Shown piece after piece: positions 16,081 through 23,173 of a stretch of 32,431 nt of DNA. Position 1 is the stretch's first letter, and every line of letters starts with the position of its first letter. A model generated the notes under the pieces. The model did not search any database. It saw only the letters and a list, made by a program, of their open reading frames with translations, and was not told where the DNA came from. Both the position numbers and the translations under genes were made by a program. The stretch is from Ferroglobus sp964463865 (GTDB taxonomy: Archaea; Halobacteriota; Archaeoglobi; Archaeoglobales; Archaeoglobaceae): assembly GCA_964463865.1 (NCBI GenBank), contig CAYXDX010000010.1, positions 1-32,431 on the forward strand, written 5' to 3'.

Positions 16081-17303
16081 AAGTGGAAAGACCGAGAGGG
16101 ACGAGAGACTTTCTGCCGGAAGAAATGGAAAGGAGGAGAGAGCTGGAAAAATTGTTCAGAGAGTTGGCGGAATCTTTCGGATACAGAGAAGTCCAAACTC
16201 CGACTTTCGAGCATCTCGAACTTTTTACGATAAAATCCGGCGAGAGCATAATCAACGAAATCTATGCCTTTAAGGACAAGGGCGGAAGAGACTTAGCTCT
16301 GCGCCCCGAACTCACCGCGCCGGTAATGAGAATGTTCGTCAACGAGTGTTCGCACATGCCAAAACCTTTGAGGTTTTACTACTTCTCCAACTGCTTCAGA
16401 TACGAGAGGCCTCAGAGGGGAAGATACAGGGAATTCTGGCAGTTCGGAGTCGAGCTGATCGGAAGCGACAGCCCCGAGGCCGAGGCTGAAGTGATACTGC
16501 TCTCCTACAGAATGCTCGAGAGGGCAGGAATCGAGTTCGAACTGAGCGTAGGGGACGTGAACCTCCTCAGACACGTCCTGAGAGACTACCCAAGGCAAGA
16601 AGAGGCTATGAGGCTGATAGACAAGGAGGAGTTTGACGAGCTGAAAAGAGTTATGTCCGAAGACGGGGCGCTCGACACATACGAGAAAGTCGTCCAGCTG
16701 AAGGACGTGAAGAGTATAGAAGAGGCAGAAGAGGTCGTAGACTACGATTTCAGCCACATGAAGAGGCTCGTGGAAATCCTTGACGAGCTGGATTTAAAAT
16801 ACGAGATCGACTTCACTGTCGCAAGAGGATTAGACTACTACACCGGAGTTGTCTTCGAATACTACTCCGAAGGTCTCGGCGCCCAGAAGCAGATATGCGG
16901 TGGAGGGAGCTACAGACTGGCCAGACTGTTCGGCGGAGAAGACATTCCCGGAACGGGTTTTGCCATAGGTTTCGACAGAGTAGTCGAACTCTGGAAAGGC
17001 AAGAGAGATTACGAACCTCCCGTCGTTCTCGTCTCGCTCGTTTCGTCGCCAAAAGCGTTTAAAATAGCGGAAGAGCTCAGGTCGAAAGGTCTGAAAGTGG
17101 TGGTCGACGTCATGGGTAGAAACGTCAAGAAGCAATTCAGCTTCGCTAACGATGTAAGTGCTAAATACGTGATAATAGTCGGAGAGAAAGAGCTCCAGAG
17201 CAACGTTCTTTCAGTAAAAGACCTCGAGAGTGGTAAACAGAAGACGATGGGTTTCGATGAGGCTGTAGAACTAATCAAAAACAAGAGGTGGATCGACGAA
17301 TAA
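16077..17303 (+). CDS. hisS: histidyl-tRNA synthetase
   Basis: Class II synthetase for tRNA-His, 408 residues, the normal archaeal length. Motif 1 is in RPRGTRDFLPEEM onwards, motif 2 is FRYERPQRGRYREFWQFG, the histidine-specific loop is RGLDYYTG, and motif 3 is GTGFAIGFDRVVEL. A C-terminal anticodon-binding Rossmann-like domain follows (about 325-408). It is coupled to HARP by an ATGA overlap. The last 33 bases overlap the convergent thiD. The T-run CTTTTTTCG at 17318-17325 may end the transcript. Confidence 0.97.
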   Translation: MKVERPRGTRDFLPEEMERRRELEKLFRELAESFGYREVQTPTFEHLELFTIKSGESIINEIYAFKDKGGRDLALRPELTAPVMRMFVNECSHMPKPLRFYYFSNCFRYERPQRGRYREFWQFGVELIGSDSPEAEAEVILLSYRMLERAGIEFELSVGDVNLLRHVLRDYPRQEEAMRLIDKEEFDELKRVMSEDGALDTYEKVVQLKDVKSIEEAEEVVDYDFSHMKRLVEILDELDLKYEIDFTVARGLDYYTGVVFEYYSEGLGAQKQICGGGSYRLARLFGGEDIPGTGFAIGFDRVVELWKGKRDYEPPVVLVSLVSSPKAFKIAEELRSKGLKVVVDVMGRNVKKQFSFANDVSAKYVIIVGEKELQSNVLSVKDLESGKQKTMGFDEAVELIKNKRWIDE

Positions 17304-18014
17304 CAAACACTTCCCGACTTTTTTCGCTCTCTTAGAGCTTTCGAGAACGGTCAACCTCGCATATCTCGACGCGTCAAGAAGGTTTCTACCCAGGCACAGG
17401 TTCGCTAAGAGAGAAGAGCTGTAAACACAACCCGTCCCGTGAATTTCTTTAGTTCCTACCTCCGCTTTAATTTCGTGAGCTTTTCCGTCGTAAACGATGT
17501 CCACACCGCCAAGATCCTTTCCGGTAATCACGACGTCGCAACCAAACTCGCTCTTTATTTTCTCCGCCGCGCGCTTAGCGTCGTCGATGTCATTTATTTC
17601 AACTCCCGACAGAATCTCCGCTTCCTTCACGTTCGGCGTCACGACGTCCACGATTCCTAAGAGTTTTTCGTAAGTTTTGGCCGAAGAGAATTCGAAGCCG
17701 ACGGAAGCCCTCATAACTGGATCCAAAACCTTTACTCCGTCGAAGTCTGACAAAAACCCTCCAATGACGTCAGCCTGCCCTTCGCTGACGACTATGCCAA
17801 CTTTAGCTCCGCACAGCCGAAAATCGTCTCTGACTGCATCTATCTGATTTTTAAGATCTTCAACACCAATCTCGATAAAACCGCGAACCTCACACGAGTT
17901 CTGAAAAGTTAACGCCGTAATCACCCCGACACCGTGAAAGCCGAAAAGCCTGAATACTCTCAAGTCCACAGTAACGCCGGCACCGTTTCCGGTGTCGAAG
18001 CCAGCTATACTCAC
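17271..18014 (-). CDS. thiD: hydroxymethylpyrimidine phosphate kinase ThiD
   Basis: A ribokinase-fold enzyme that phosphorylates HMP(-P) in thiamine synthesis. The N-terminal SIAGFDTGNGAGVTVDLRVF matches the ThiD motif (usually DPSGGAG; DxGNGAG is an archaeal variant). VKVLDPVMRASVG, VVTPNVKEAEILSG and the anion-hole GTGCVYSSSL (catalytic D replaced by C in GTGC, as in ThiD) are present. The start chosen is GTG at 18014, which overlaps the upstream stop as GTGA and has GGAAG 5 bases before it. A TTG at 18026 would add 4 residues. It lacks the C-terminal ThiN domain that many archaeal ThiD proteins carry, so ThiE/ThiN must be elsewhere. It overlaps hisS by 33 bases at the 3' end. Confidence 0.87.
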   Translation of the reverse strand: MSIAGFDTGNGAGVTVDLRVFRLFGFHGVGVITALTFQNSCEVRGFIEIGVEDLKNQIDAVRDDFRLCGAKVGIVVSEGQADVIGGFLSDFDGVKVLDPVMRASVGFEFSSAKTYEKLLGIVDVVTPNVKEAEILSGVEINDIDDAKRAAEKIKSEFGCDVVITGKDLGGVDIVYDGKAHEIKAEVGTKEIHGTGCVYSSSLLANLCLGRNLLDASRYARLTVLESSKRAKKVGKCLLFVDPPLVFD

Positions 18015-18418
18015 AAGAGCTTCCAACTCACCACCCCGTTCTTCTTGAGCACGTAGAGAGAGAATAGAATCAGAAACGCGTTCAGGAAGAAGTTGTCGTA
18101 TCTAAAAGTTAGAAGCCTGTATCTCCTTCTGATCGGGTAGAATAGCTGAACTCCGCTCTTAGTCAGCATGTCGAGGAACAGGTGCGACGTTAATCCAATC
18201 AGGCTGTAGATTAGCATAGATCTATCGACGTAATAGACTGCTGCAGCCACAAGAAAAACGAACGGTATCGAGTGCGTAAATCCGCGGTGCTTTATGCCGA
18301 CGGCAAGGTCGAAATCGCTTATGATTCCAAAGAAAGCCGTTACGAACAGAGCGTTCGTGTCCTTCGTCAGGAAGCTCGCTAACGCTACGGGGAACAAAAC
18401 GTGGGTAACCTTCAACAT
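18011..18418 (-). CDS. DUF457/YdjM-like membrane-bound hydrolase
   Basis: A 135-residue membrane protein of the DUF457 (YdjM-like, putative metal-dependent hydrolase) family. HRGFTHSIPF (about 44-53) and SHLFLDMLTKSGVQLFYPI (about 78-96) hold the family's conserved histidines and aspartate. I see about three to four hydrophobic segments (about 5-35, 52-76, 105-127). The biochemical function of the family is unknown; some members respond to DNA damage in bacteria. The ATG at 18418 is 3 bases after the stop of the HTH gene, and its own stop overlaps thiD (GTGA), so the three genes are probably one operon. Confidence 0.82.
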   Translation of the reverse strand: MLKVTHVLFPVALASFLTKDTNALFVTAFFGIISDFDLAVGIKHRGFTHSIPFVFLVAAAVYYVDRSMLIYSLIGLTSHLFLDMLTKSGVQLFYPIRRRYRLLTFRYDNFFLNAFLILFSLYVLKKNGVVSWKLL

Positions 18419-18421
18419 TTT

Positions 18422-19351
18422 TCAGTTCTCCTTCTTCTCGTATATGAGCGATATAAAGTCTTTTGGCGTCGAAACGCACTCGATCTCGTCCTTCGTTATG
18501 AAGACCACTCCGCCGACTTCGGTTTTTACCCTCCTCTCCACGATGTAGGCGGCACTCGTTGAGAGGACTTCAGAAACTCTTCCGATGATGCTCGCCCTCT
18601 TCTCTATCTCCCTCACCTGTTTTACTCCCGTGAGGATGTGCTCCTCCTCCGCTATCGTCAGCATGTCGAATGGAGCGTGCTTCACTGGAAGGATCTTAAC
18701 GCCTATGCACTTCAGCTGCTCGACTATCTCCGCTTCCTCACCCTCGTAATTTTCGTTCACGCTCCCATCGACGTCGATTTCGAATTCGAACACGTTTATC
18801 TCCTCCACGATGTCTCCGCCAAGAATTTCCTCAAGTTTTATCGCATTTTCGAGCGAGACGTCTACACCTTCCTCGTATTTTTTCGCAGCTCTCCTCGAAA
18901 CGCCGATTCTACTCGCTATTTCACCTATCGACAGTCCCAGTTCCTCCCTCCTTTTCCTGAACTTCTCGCTATCGATTTTGACATAGTATCCACCGGGAGC
19001 AGAATACACGAGCGGATAGATCCCCTCGACAACTATGTCGTAAAGCGTCGCGACGTTTATCACCGGAATACCGTATCTCGTGTAGACTACGCCCCTCTCA
19101 AGGAAGTCCTGCTTGAACTTCTCCCCAACCACTATGGGACTCGCTTTCAGAACCTTCGCTATTAGCTTCATCTCCCGAACCATGTCCGATTTAAGAGAAT
19201 CGACGTTGTAGAGGACTTTTATCAAGACTACAACGTCGTCCTTTCTTGCGACTATGTCGAAACACCTCGGCTTAGTCTCGACTAAGTCCGTAACGGTGAA
19301 TCCAGCTTTTTGGAGGATCTTCAACACAGTTCGCATCACGAGTTCCTGCAT
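18422..19351 (-). CDS. archaeal HTH-type transcriptional regulator (MF_00584-like)
   Basis: A 309-residue protein that matches my memory of the archaeal 'putative HTH-type transcriptional regulatory protein' family. It has an N-terminal nuclease-like alpha/beta region (about 1-110; FDIVARKDDVVVLIKVLYNVDSL resembles a Holliday/restriction-type fold). A central XRE-type helix-turn-helix follows (about 129-170; FRKRREELGLSIGEIASRIGVSRRAAKKYEEG), then a C-terminal domain (about 185-309) with no known motif. Targets are unknown. The ATG at 19351 is preceded by a clear TATA box, and a 12-base palindrome overlaps the start, so it may repress itself. It is first in an operon with DUF457 and thiD. Confidence 0.85.
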   Translation of the reverse strand: MQELVMRTVLKILQKAGFTVTDLVETKPRCFDIVARKDDVVVLIKVLYNVDSLKSDMVREMKLIAKVLKASPIVVGEKFKQDFLERGVVYTRYGIPVINVATLYDIVVEGIYPLVYSAPGGYYVKIDSEKFRKRREELGLSIGEIASRIGVSRRAAKKYEEGVDVSLENAIKLEEILGGDIVEEINVFEFEIDVDGSVNENYEGEEAEIVEQLKCIGVKILPVKHAPFDMLTIAEEEHILTGVKQVREIEKRASIIGRVSEVLSTSAAYIVERRVKTEVGGVVFITKDEIECVSTPKDFISLIYEKKEN

Positions 19352-19361
19352 TTCCAGAAAT
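19350..19361 (-). promoter_or_regulatory. palindrome at start codon of HTH regulator (possible operator)
   Basis: ATTTCCAGAAAT is a perfect 12-base inverted repeat that runs into the start codon of the HTH gene, about where transcription should begin. A bound regulator there would block initiation. Autoregulation is inference; the symmetry is seen directly. Confidence 0.4.
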
Positions 19362-19379
19362 GACTATGTCGAAACGTAG

Positions 19380-19388
19380 TATATAAAA
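19380..19388 (-). promoter_or_regulatory. TATA box of HTH-DUF457-thiD operon
   Basis: On the minus strand TTTTATATA is centred about 30 bases before the ATG at 19351. It gives a leader of only a few bases. This is the strongest TATA match in the window. Confidence 0.65.
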
Positions 19389-19397
19389 TGTTTTCTC

Positions 19398-19413
19398 CTC
19401 GCAAAAAAGAAAG
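19398..19413 (-). terminator. oligo-T terminator after livF
   Basis: Immediately after the livF stop, the minus strand reads CTTTCTTTTTTGCG, and the promoter of the next gene follows. Short T-runs are the usual archaeal intrinsic termination signal. No strong hairpin is visible. Confidence 0.4.
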
Positions 19414-20124
19414 CTAAAGCGTATACCCGACGCAAAGCTGTTCGAACTTCTCGTGTCTCACGAGCTCCTCAGATTTACCACCGAACACGACTCTGCCGCT
19501 TACGAGCATGTATGCGTAATCGCTGATTTCCAGAGCCTTTAGAACGTTTTGCTCGACGAGTAAAATCGTCATTTTCAACTCGTCTCTCAAAAACTGGATT
19601 TTCTCGAATATAACCGAAGCGTACTTCGGGGAGAGCATCGCAGTCGGTTCGTCGAGCATCATTAACTTGGCGTTCTTTATCAGAGCCATAGCCATCGCGA
19701 GGAACTGCCTTTCACCTCCGCTCAGCGTCCCCGCTTTCCTCTTCATCTTGGTCTGAAGCTCAGGGAACATCGAAAGCGCGAGCTCAACTCTGTCCTCGAA
19801 CTCCTCCCTGTCTATCGTGTATCCGGCAATTTTGAGGTTTTCTTCCACAGAAAGGTTCGCAAAAACGTTGTCCGTCTGAGGTAAATACGCTATGCCCATC
19901 TTCGTTTTCTCGTGAGGAGGGACGCGAGTTATGTCCTTACCCTCGTAAACTATTTTTCCACCGTATATAGTTGTCAGACCGAATATCGACTTGAGAAACG
20001 TGGACTTTCCACTTCCGTTCGGCCCAACTACTGCTGTTATCGAATTCCTGTGAATCTTCGCGTCGACGTCGAACAGGATGTGCAGCTCCTTGTATCCGGC
20101 GTTTAACTTTTCCACCTCAAGCAC
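19414..20124 (-). CDS. livF: ABC transporter ATP-binding protein LivF
   Basis: ATPase of a branched-chain-amino-acid-type (HAAT family) importer, 236 residues, the normal LivF size. Walker A is GPNGSGKST (about 34-42), the signature is LSGGERQFLAMA, Walker B is LMMLDEPT, and the switch histidine is replaced by glutamine (LLVEQN), as is normal for LivF. The start is GTG 20124, overlapping livG by 8 bases, with ribosome site GGAGGTG at 20138-20132. It is last in the livK-livG-livF operon. Confidence 0.92.
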   Translation of the reverse strand: MLEVEKLNAGYKELHILFDVDAKIHRNSITAVVGPNGSGKSTFLKSIFGLTTIYGGKIVYEGKDITRVPPHEKTKMGIAYLPQTDNVFANLSVEENLKIAGYTIDREEFEDRVELALSMFPELQTKMKRKAGTLSGGERQFLAMAMALIKNAKLMMLDEPTAMLSPKYASVIFEKIQFLRDELKMTILLVEQNVLKALEISDYAYMLVSGRVVFGGKSEELVRHEKFEQLCVGYTL

Positions 20125-20860
20125 CGAGATACACCTCCACGACTTCCGGCTTTTCTATGACTTCTTTACCCTTACCCTCAGCGATTATCCTTCCGCTCGC
20201 CATCACGTATACTTTGTCCACGTATTCGAGGACTATGTCGAGGCGGTGTTCGACGATCAGAAAAGTCTTACCGGCATCGCACAGCTCCCTGATTCTTCCG
20301 AGAATGTCGTGAGAGAGCTTAGGCGCTACTCCTGCGAGCGGTTCGTCCATGACGAATAGCTTCGCGTCCGTCATCAGAGCTCTGCCGATTTCCACGAGCC
20401 TCAGCTGACCCCCGCTCAGGTTCTGAGCTTCCTCGTCCCAGAGGTGATCTATGCCAAGAAACTCAAGAATCTCGAACGCTTTGTCGACGATTTTCTTTTC
20501 GAAAGGCACATAGTCTTTTTTCAGCGCGTGTATAACCTGCTCACCGGGATTCTGGTTGGCTATCAGCAGGTTCTCGAGAACCGTCAGCTTTTTCAAAGGC
20601 TTCGGAATCTGAAACGTTCTGACGATCCCTTTCCTGTAGAGTTCGTGCGGCGGTCTGTTCGTGATGTCTTCTCCTTCGTAGATCACCTTCCCCTCGTCAG
20701 CCTTGTAAAAACCGGTAATGACGTTTATCAGAGTCGTCTTCCCGCTACCGTTGGGGCCTATTACGAGCGTTACCTTGCTTTGCTCGACCTCTATGTTCAC
20801 CCTGTCGAGTGCTTTGAGCCCGTCAAAAAATTTGGAAAGAGAAACGGTTTTTAAAATCAT
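20117..20860 (-). CDS. livG: ABC transporter ATP-binding protein LivG
   Basis: Second ATPase of the HAAT-type importer, 247 residues. Walker A is GPNGSGKTT (35-43), the signature LSGGQLRLVEIGRAL, Walker B LFVMDEPLAGVAP and the switch LIVEHRLD. The C-terminal IIAEGKGKEVIEKPEVVEVYLG is typical of LivG. The ATG at 20860 overlaps the livK stop (ATGA) and follows GAAGGAGA. A longer ORF reading back to 21028 is shadow sequence within livK and is rejected. Confidence 0.93.
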   Translation of the reverse strand: MILKTVSLSKFFDGLKALDRVNIEVEQSKVTLVIGPNGSGKTTLINVITGFYKADEGKVIYEGEDITNRPPHELYRKGIVRTFQIPKPLKKLTVLENLLIANQNPGEQVIHALKKDYVPFEKKIVDKAFEILEFLGIDHLWDEEAQNLSGGQLRLVEIGRALMTDAKLFVMDEPLAGVAPKLSHDILGRIRELCDAGKTFLIVEHRLDIVLEYVDKVYVMASGRIIAEGKGKEVIEKPEVVEVYLGA

Positions 20861-22203
20861 GTTCTCCTTCTCAGAACGTAAGCCACTGCCAACAAGCCGG
20901 AAATCGCCAACGCTGCTTCGAAGCCGGGCGCTTTGCCTCCCTTCTCCTCCGTCACTTCTGGCCACGTCGGTTTGTGCTTCCACTCTATGCTCTTGGTTTC
21001 GAACTTCCATATTCCGGCGAGGTCCCACTTGCCCTCCTTGTTCACATAGTATATCGCGTAATCACCGCTCGCTCTGTCGTTCCACTCGTTGAGCTCGATC
21101 TTTCCACTGACCGGCTCGACCCCGTATTCGCCGTTGCTGTATTTGACAGTCACCTCTCTGATCTTCTCAACCATCGCGTCTGGGTCGTAGCTACCTTTCT
21201 CCTTCACGACCTCAGCGTAAGCCAACGCGAGAACCCAGGCAGCGTCGTAAGCGTTCATGGCGTACTGATACGGTGTGTCTCCGAAGCCCTTCTCCTTATA
21301 CTTCTTGGCGAGCTCTTCGAAAGCTGGCCCTTTGGACTCGAAGAGCGTGGCATACATACCGACTCTCTTCACCTTGTCGAGAGCGTTGCTTATCTTTCCG
21401 CTCTTCGCGTTACCGTCGCATCCGATCCAGACGACGTTGAGTATCGGGGAGTTCTCAGGAGTCTGAGCGAGGAGCGTGTAAACCTCTTCGTAAGTGAACG
21501 CTACAACAGCGACCTTCTCTCTACCGTACTTCTCGATCAGCTTGTTGAGTTCGCTCTCCATCGTGGAGATGTAGGGCGAGAAGTCCGCCGGAACCTGGTC
21601 CGGATACTCTATCGGCTGAGCCACTTCGATCCCAAGTTTTTCGAGCTTCGGCTTTATCGTTTCGTAGAGCCCCTTACCCCACGCGTTTCCTATGTAAACT
21701 ATCACGACACCCTTAACTCCGAGGTCCTTAAGCTCGGAGGCGATGGCGTCGGTCTGCAGGTCGTCAGTTCCGACGAACCTGAAGATATATTTCTTGTCCT
21801 CCGGCGTCGCGAAACCTATTATCTGCGGCAGAGCCGTTGACGACGGCGAGATTATGATTATCTTGTTAGACGTGACGTAATCCTTAACGTTGCTGACCTC
21901 ACCACTACCCATCGGTCCGATGATCAGGTTTATACCTCTCGAATACAGGCTCTGAACCTTCTGCAAAGCTATGTTCGGGTCTACCCTCGTGTCTTCCACG
22001 TAGAACTCGACGGTAAAGTCTTCTCCTTTCTCCTTGAAGTAGTTGTTTATGTCCTCTTTAGCGATCTCGAGCGTGTTTTTTATGTCCGTTCCAAACGTCG
22101 TCAGGGGGCCAGAGAGGTCTACAAGAACACCGATTTTTATCTCCTCTGCAGCCGCGACATTGCTAATCAATAGCAAACCCAAAGCCACAAATATCCAGCG
22201 CAT
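20857..22203 (-). CDS. livK: ABC transporter substrate-binding protein with PGF-CTERM anchor
   Basis: Extracellular receptor of the HAAT importer (periplasmic-binding fold type I, Leu/Ile/Val-binding family), 448 residues. Signal peptide is at about 1-20 (RWIFVALGLLLISNVAAA). The receptor domain opens with IKIGVLVDLSGPLTTFG and contains LIIGPMGSGEV and ISPSSTALPQI. The C terminus, APGFEAALAISGLLAVAYVLRRR, is a PGF-CTERM signal: PGF, hydrophobic helix, arginine tail. It is cut and lipid-anchored by an archaeosortase, instead of a lipobox anchor. I chose ATG 22203 because the TATA box at 22226-22233 puts transcription start there. The in-frame ATG at 22221 is too close to the box. Ligand cannot be read; amino acids, urea or amides are possible. 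Confidence 0.9.
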   Translation of the reverse strand: MRWIFVALGLLLISNVAAAEEIKIGVLVDLSGPLTTFGTDIKNTLEIAKEDINNYFKEKGEDFTVEFYVEDTRVDPNIALQKVQSLYSRGINLIIGPMGSGEVSNVKDYVTSNKIIIISPSSTALPQIIGFATPEDKKYIFRFVGTDDLQTDAIASELKDLGVKGVVIVYIGNAWGKGLYETIKPKLEKLGIEVAQPIEYPDQVPADFSPYISTMESELNKLIEKYGREKVAVVAFTYEEVYTLLAQTPENSPILNVVWIGCDGNAKSGKISNALDKVKRVGMYATLFESKGPAFEELAKKYKEKGFGDTPYQYAMNAYDAAWVLALAYAEVVKEKGSYDPDAMVEKIREVTVKYSNGEYGVEPVSGKIELNEWNDRASGDYAIYYVNKEGKWDLAGIWKFETKSIEWKHKPTWPEVTEEKGGKAPGFEAALAISGLLAVAYVLRRRT

Positions 22204-22225
22204 GTGGGGTTTATACACCATTAAA

Positions 22226-22233
22226 GTTATAAA
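22226..22233. promoter_or_regulatory. shared bidirectional TATA element, livK / livH
   Basis: GTTATAAA (TTTATAAC on the other strand) is the only TATA-like box between the divergent liv operons. Its centre (about 22230) is about 26 bases from the livH ATG and about 27 bases from the livK ATG at 22203. Both genes would be leaderless from the same element. The minus strand has a purine-rich BRE-like GAAAGA before it. Confidence 0.55.
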
Positions 22234-22255
22234 TCTTTCTTGGATTTTTCCGCCG

Positions 22256-23173
22256 ATGAATGTGGTCGAAGGTGCTATAATTTATTCGAACCTTTTAGTG
22301 CTTTTGTCTTTAGGTTTGACGATCACCTACATAACAACTTCAGTTCCAAACTTCGCCCAGGGTTCGTTTGCAGTTTTCGGCTCATACTTGGCCTTCGCGT
22401 TTTTCAAACTCTTCAGCGTTCACCCCTACGAAGCTATGCCGATAACGTTTCTCCTTGGCGGTCTGCTCGGCGTCGTGACGTATCTGTTCGTCCTGAAGCC
22501 TCTGATCCGGAAAGAAGCGAGCGTTTTAATTTTAATGATCGCGACTTTGGCGTGGGATCTCATTCTCCTCGGTTTTCTCGGCATATTTTCTGAGGTTCTC
22601 GGAAAAGCCATCGGCGGATACGCCTCGCGATTCATATTCACTCCATACGATTACAGGCTGTTCGGTCTGCAGGGCGTGTTCTTCGTCTCACTCCTTACGA
22701 TAGTCGTCTGCCTGCTCGGTCTCGCTTACCTGCTGTACAAGACGAAGTTCGGAGTCGCGTTGAGGGCGTCGATGGAGAATCCACAGCTGGCTGAAGTCAT
22801 GGGAGTAAACGTGGAATACACGAGAATTTTCTCCTGGTTCCTCTCCGGCTCGCTCTCGGCTCTGGCGGGAACTCTGCTACCCTTCAAGCAAGAGATCGTT
22901 CAGAGCACGGGAGCTATGATCATAGTCTCGATATTCGCCGCGAGCATAGTCGGTGGGTTGAGCAGCCTCCTTGGAGCGATAGTCGGAGGCTACTTCATCG
23001 GCCTCTCCGAGACTCTCGTCACCTTTTACTTGAGCAAGTTCTTCGGATCGTGGGTTCTCGTTTACAGCAAGATGATACCGCTGGCGATACTCATAGCCGT
23101 CCTCCTTTACGTCCCGCAGGGCATAGCGTCGATAAACTGGAGGAGGTTGCTATGGCAGTCGAACAGACGCTGA
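22256..23173 (+). CDS. livH: ABC transporter permease LivH
   Basis: First membrane subunit of the HAAT-type importer, about 305 residues, LivH size. It has about eight hydrophobic segments. Typical motifs are SLGLTITYITTSVPNFAQGSFAVFGSYLAF near the N terminus, TKFGVALRASMENPQLAEVMGVNVEYTRIFSWFLSGSLSALAG (the EAA-like loop, about 160-205) and IVSIFAASIVGGLSSLLGAIVGGYFIG. Start ATG 22256; the longer frame back to 22043 is shadow sequence of livK. It overlaps livM by 22 bases. Confidence 0.92.
   Translation: MNVVEGAIIYSNLLVLLSLGLTITYITTSVPNFAQGSFAVFGSYLAFAFFKLFSVHPYEAMPITFLLGGLLGVVTYLFVLKPLIRKEASVLILMIATLAWDLILLGFLGIFSEVLGKAIGGYASRFIFTPYDYRLFGLQGVFFVSLLTIVVCLLGLAYLLYKTKFGVALRASMENPQLAEVMGVNVEYTRIFSWFLSGSLSALAGTLLPFKQEIVQSTGAMIIVSIFAASIVGGLSSLLGAIVGGYFIGLSETLVTFYLSKFFGSWVLVYSKMIPLAILIAVLLYVPQGIASINWRRLLWQSNRR

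Noticed and set aside
18294..18548. 84-residue plus-strand frame over the DUF457/HTH junction
   Set aside because: No start signals; both minus-strand genes are supported.
19910..20360. small plus-strand frames opposite livF/livG
   Set aside because: Shadows of conserved ATPase genes.
20861..21028. 56-residue N-terminal extension of livG
   Set aside because: Lies in livK in another frame; the Walker A position and ribosome site support ATG 20860.
20974..21840. 288-residue plus-strand reading frame opposite livK
   Set aside because: Long only because livK codon use avoids stops on the opposite strand; no recognisable domain and livK is certain.
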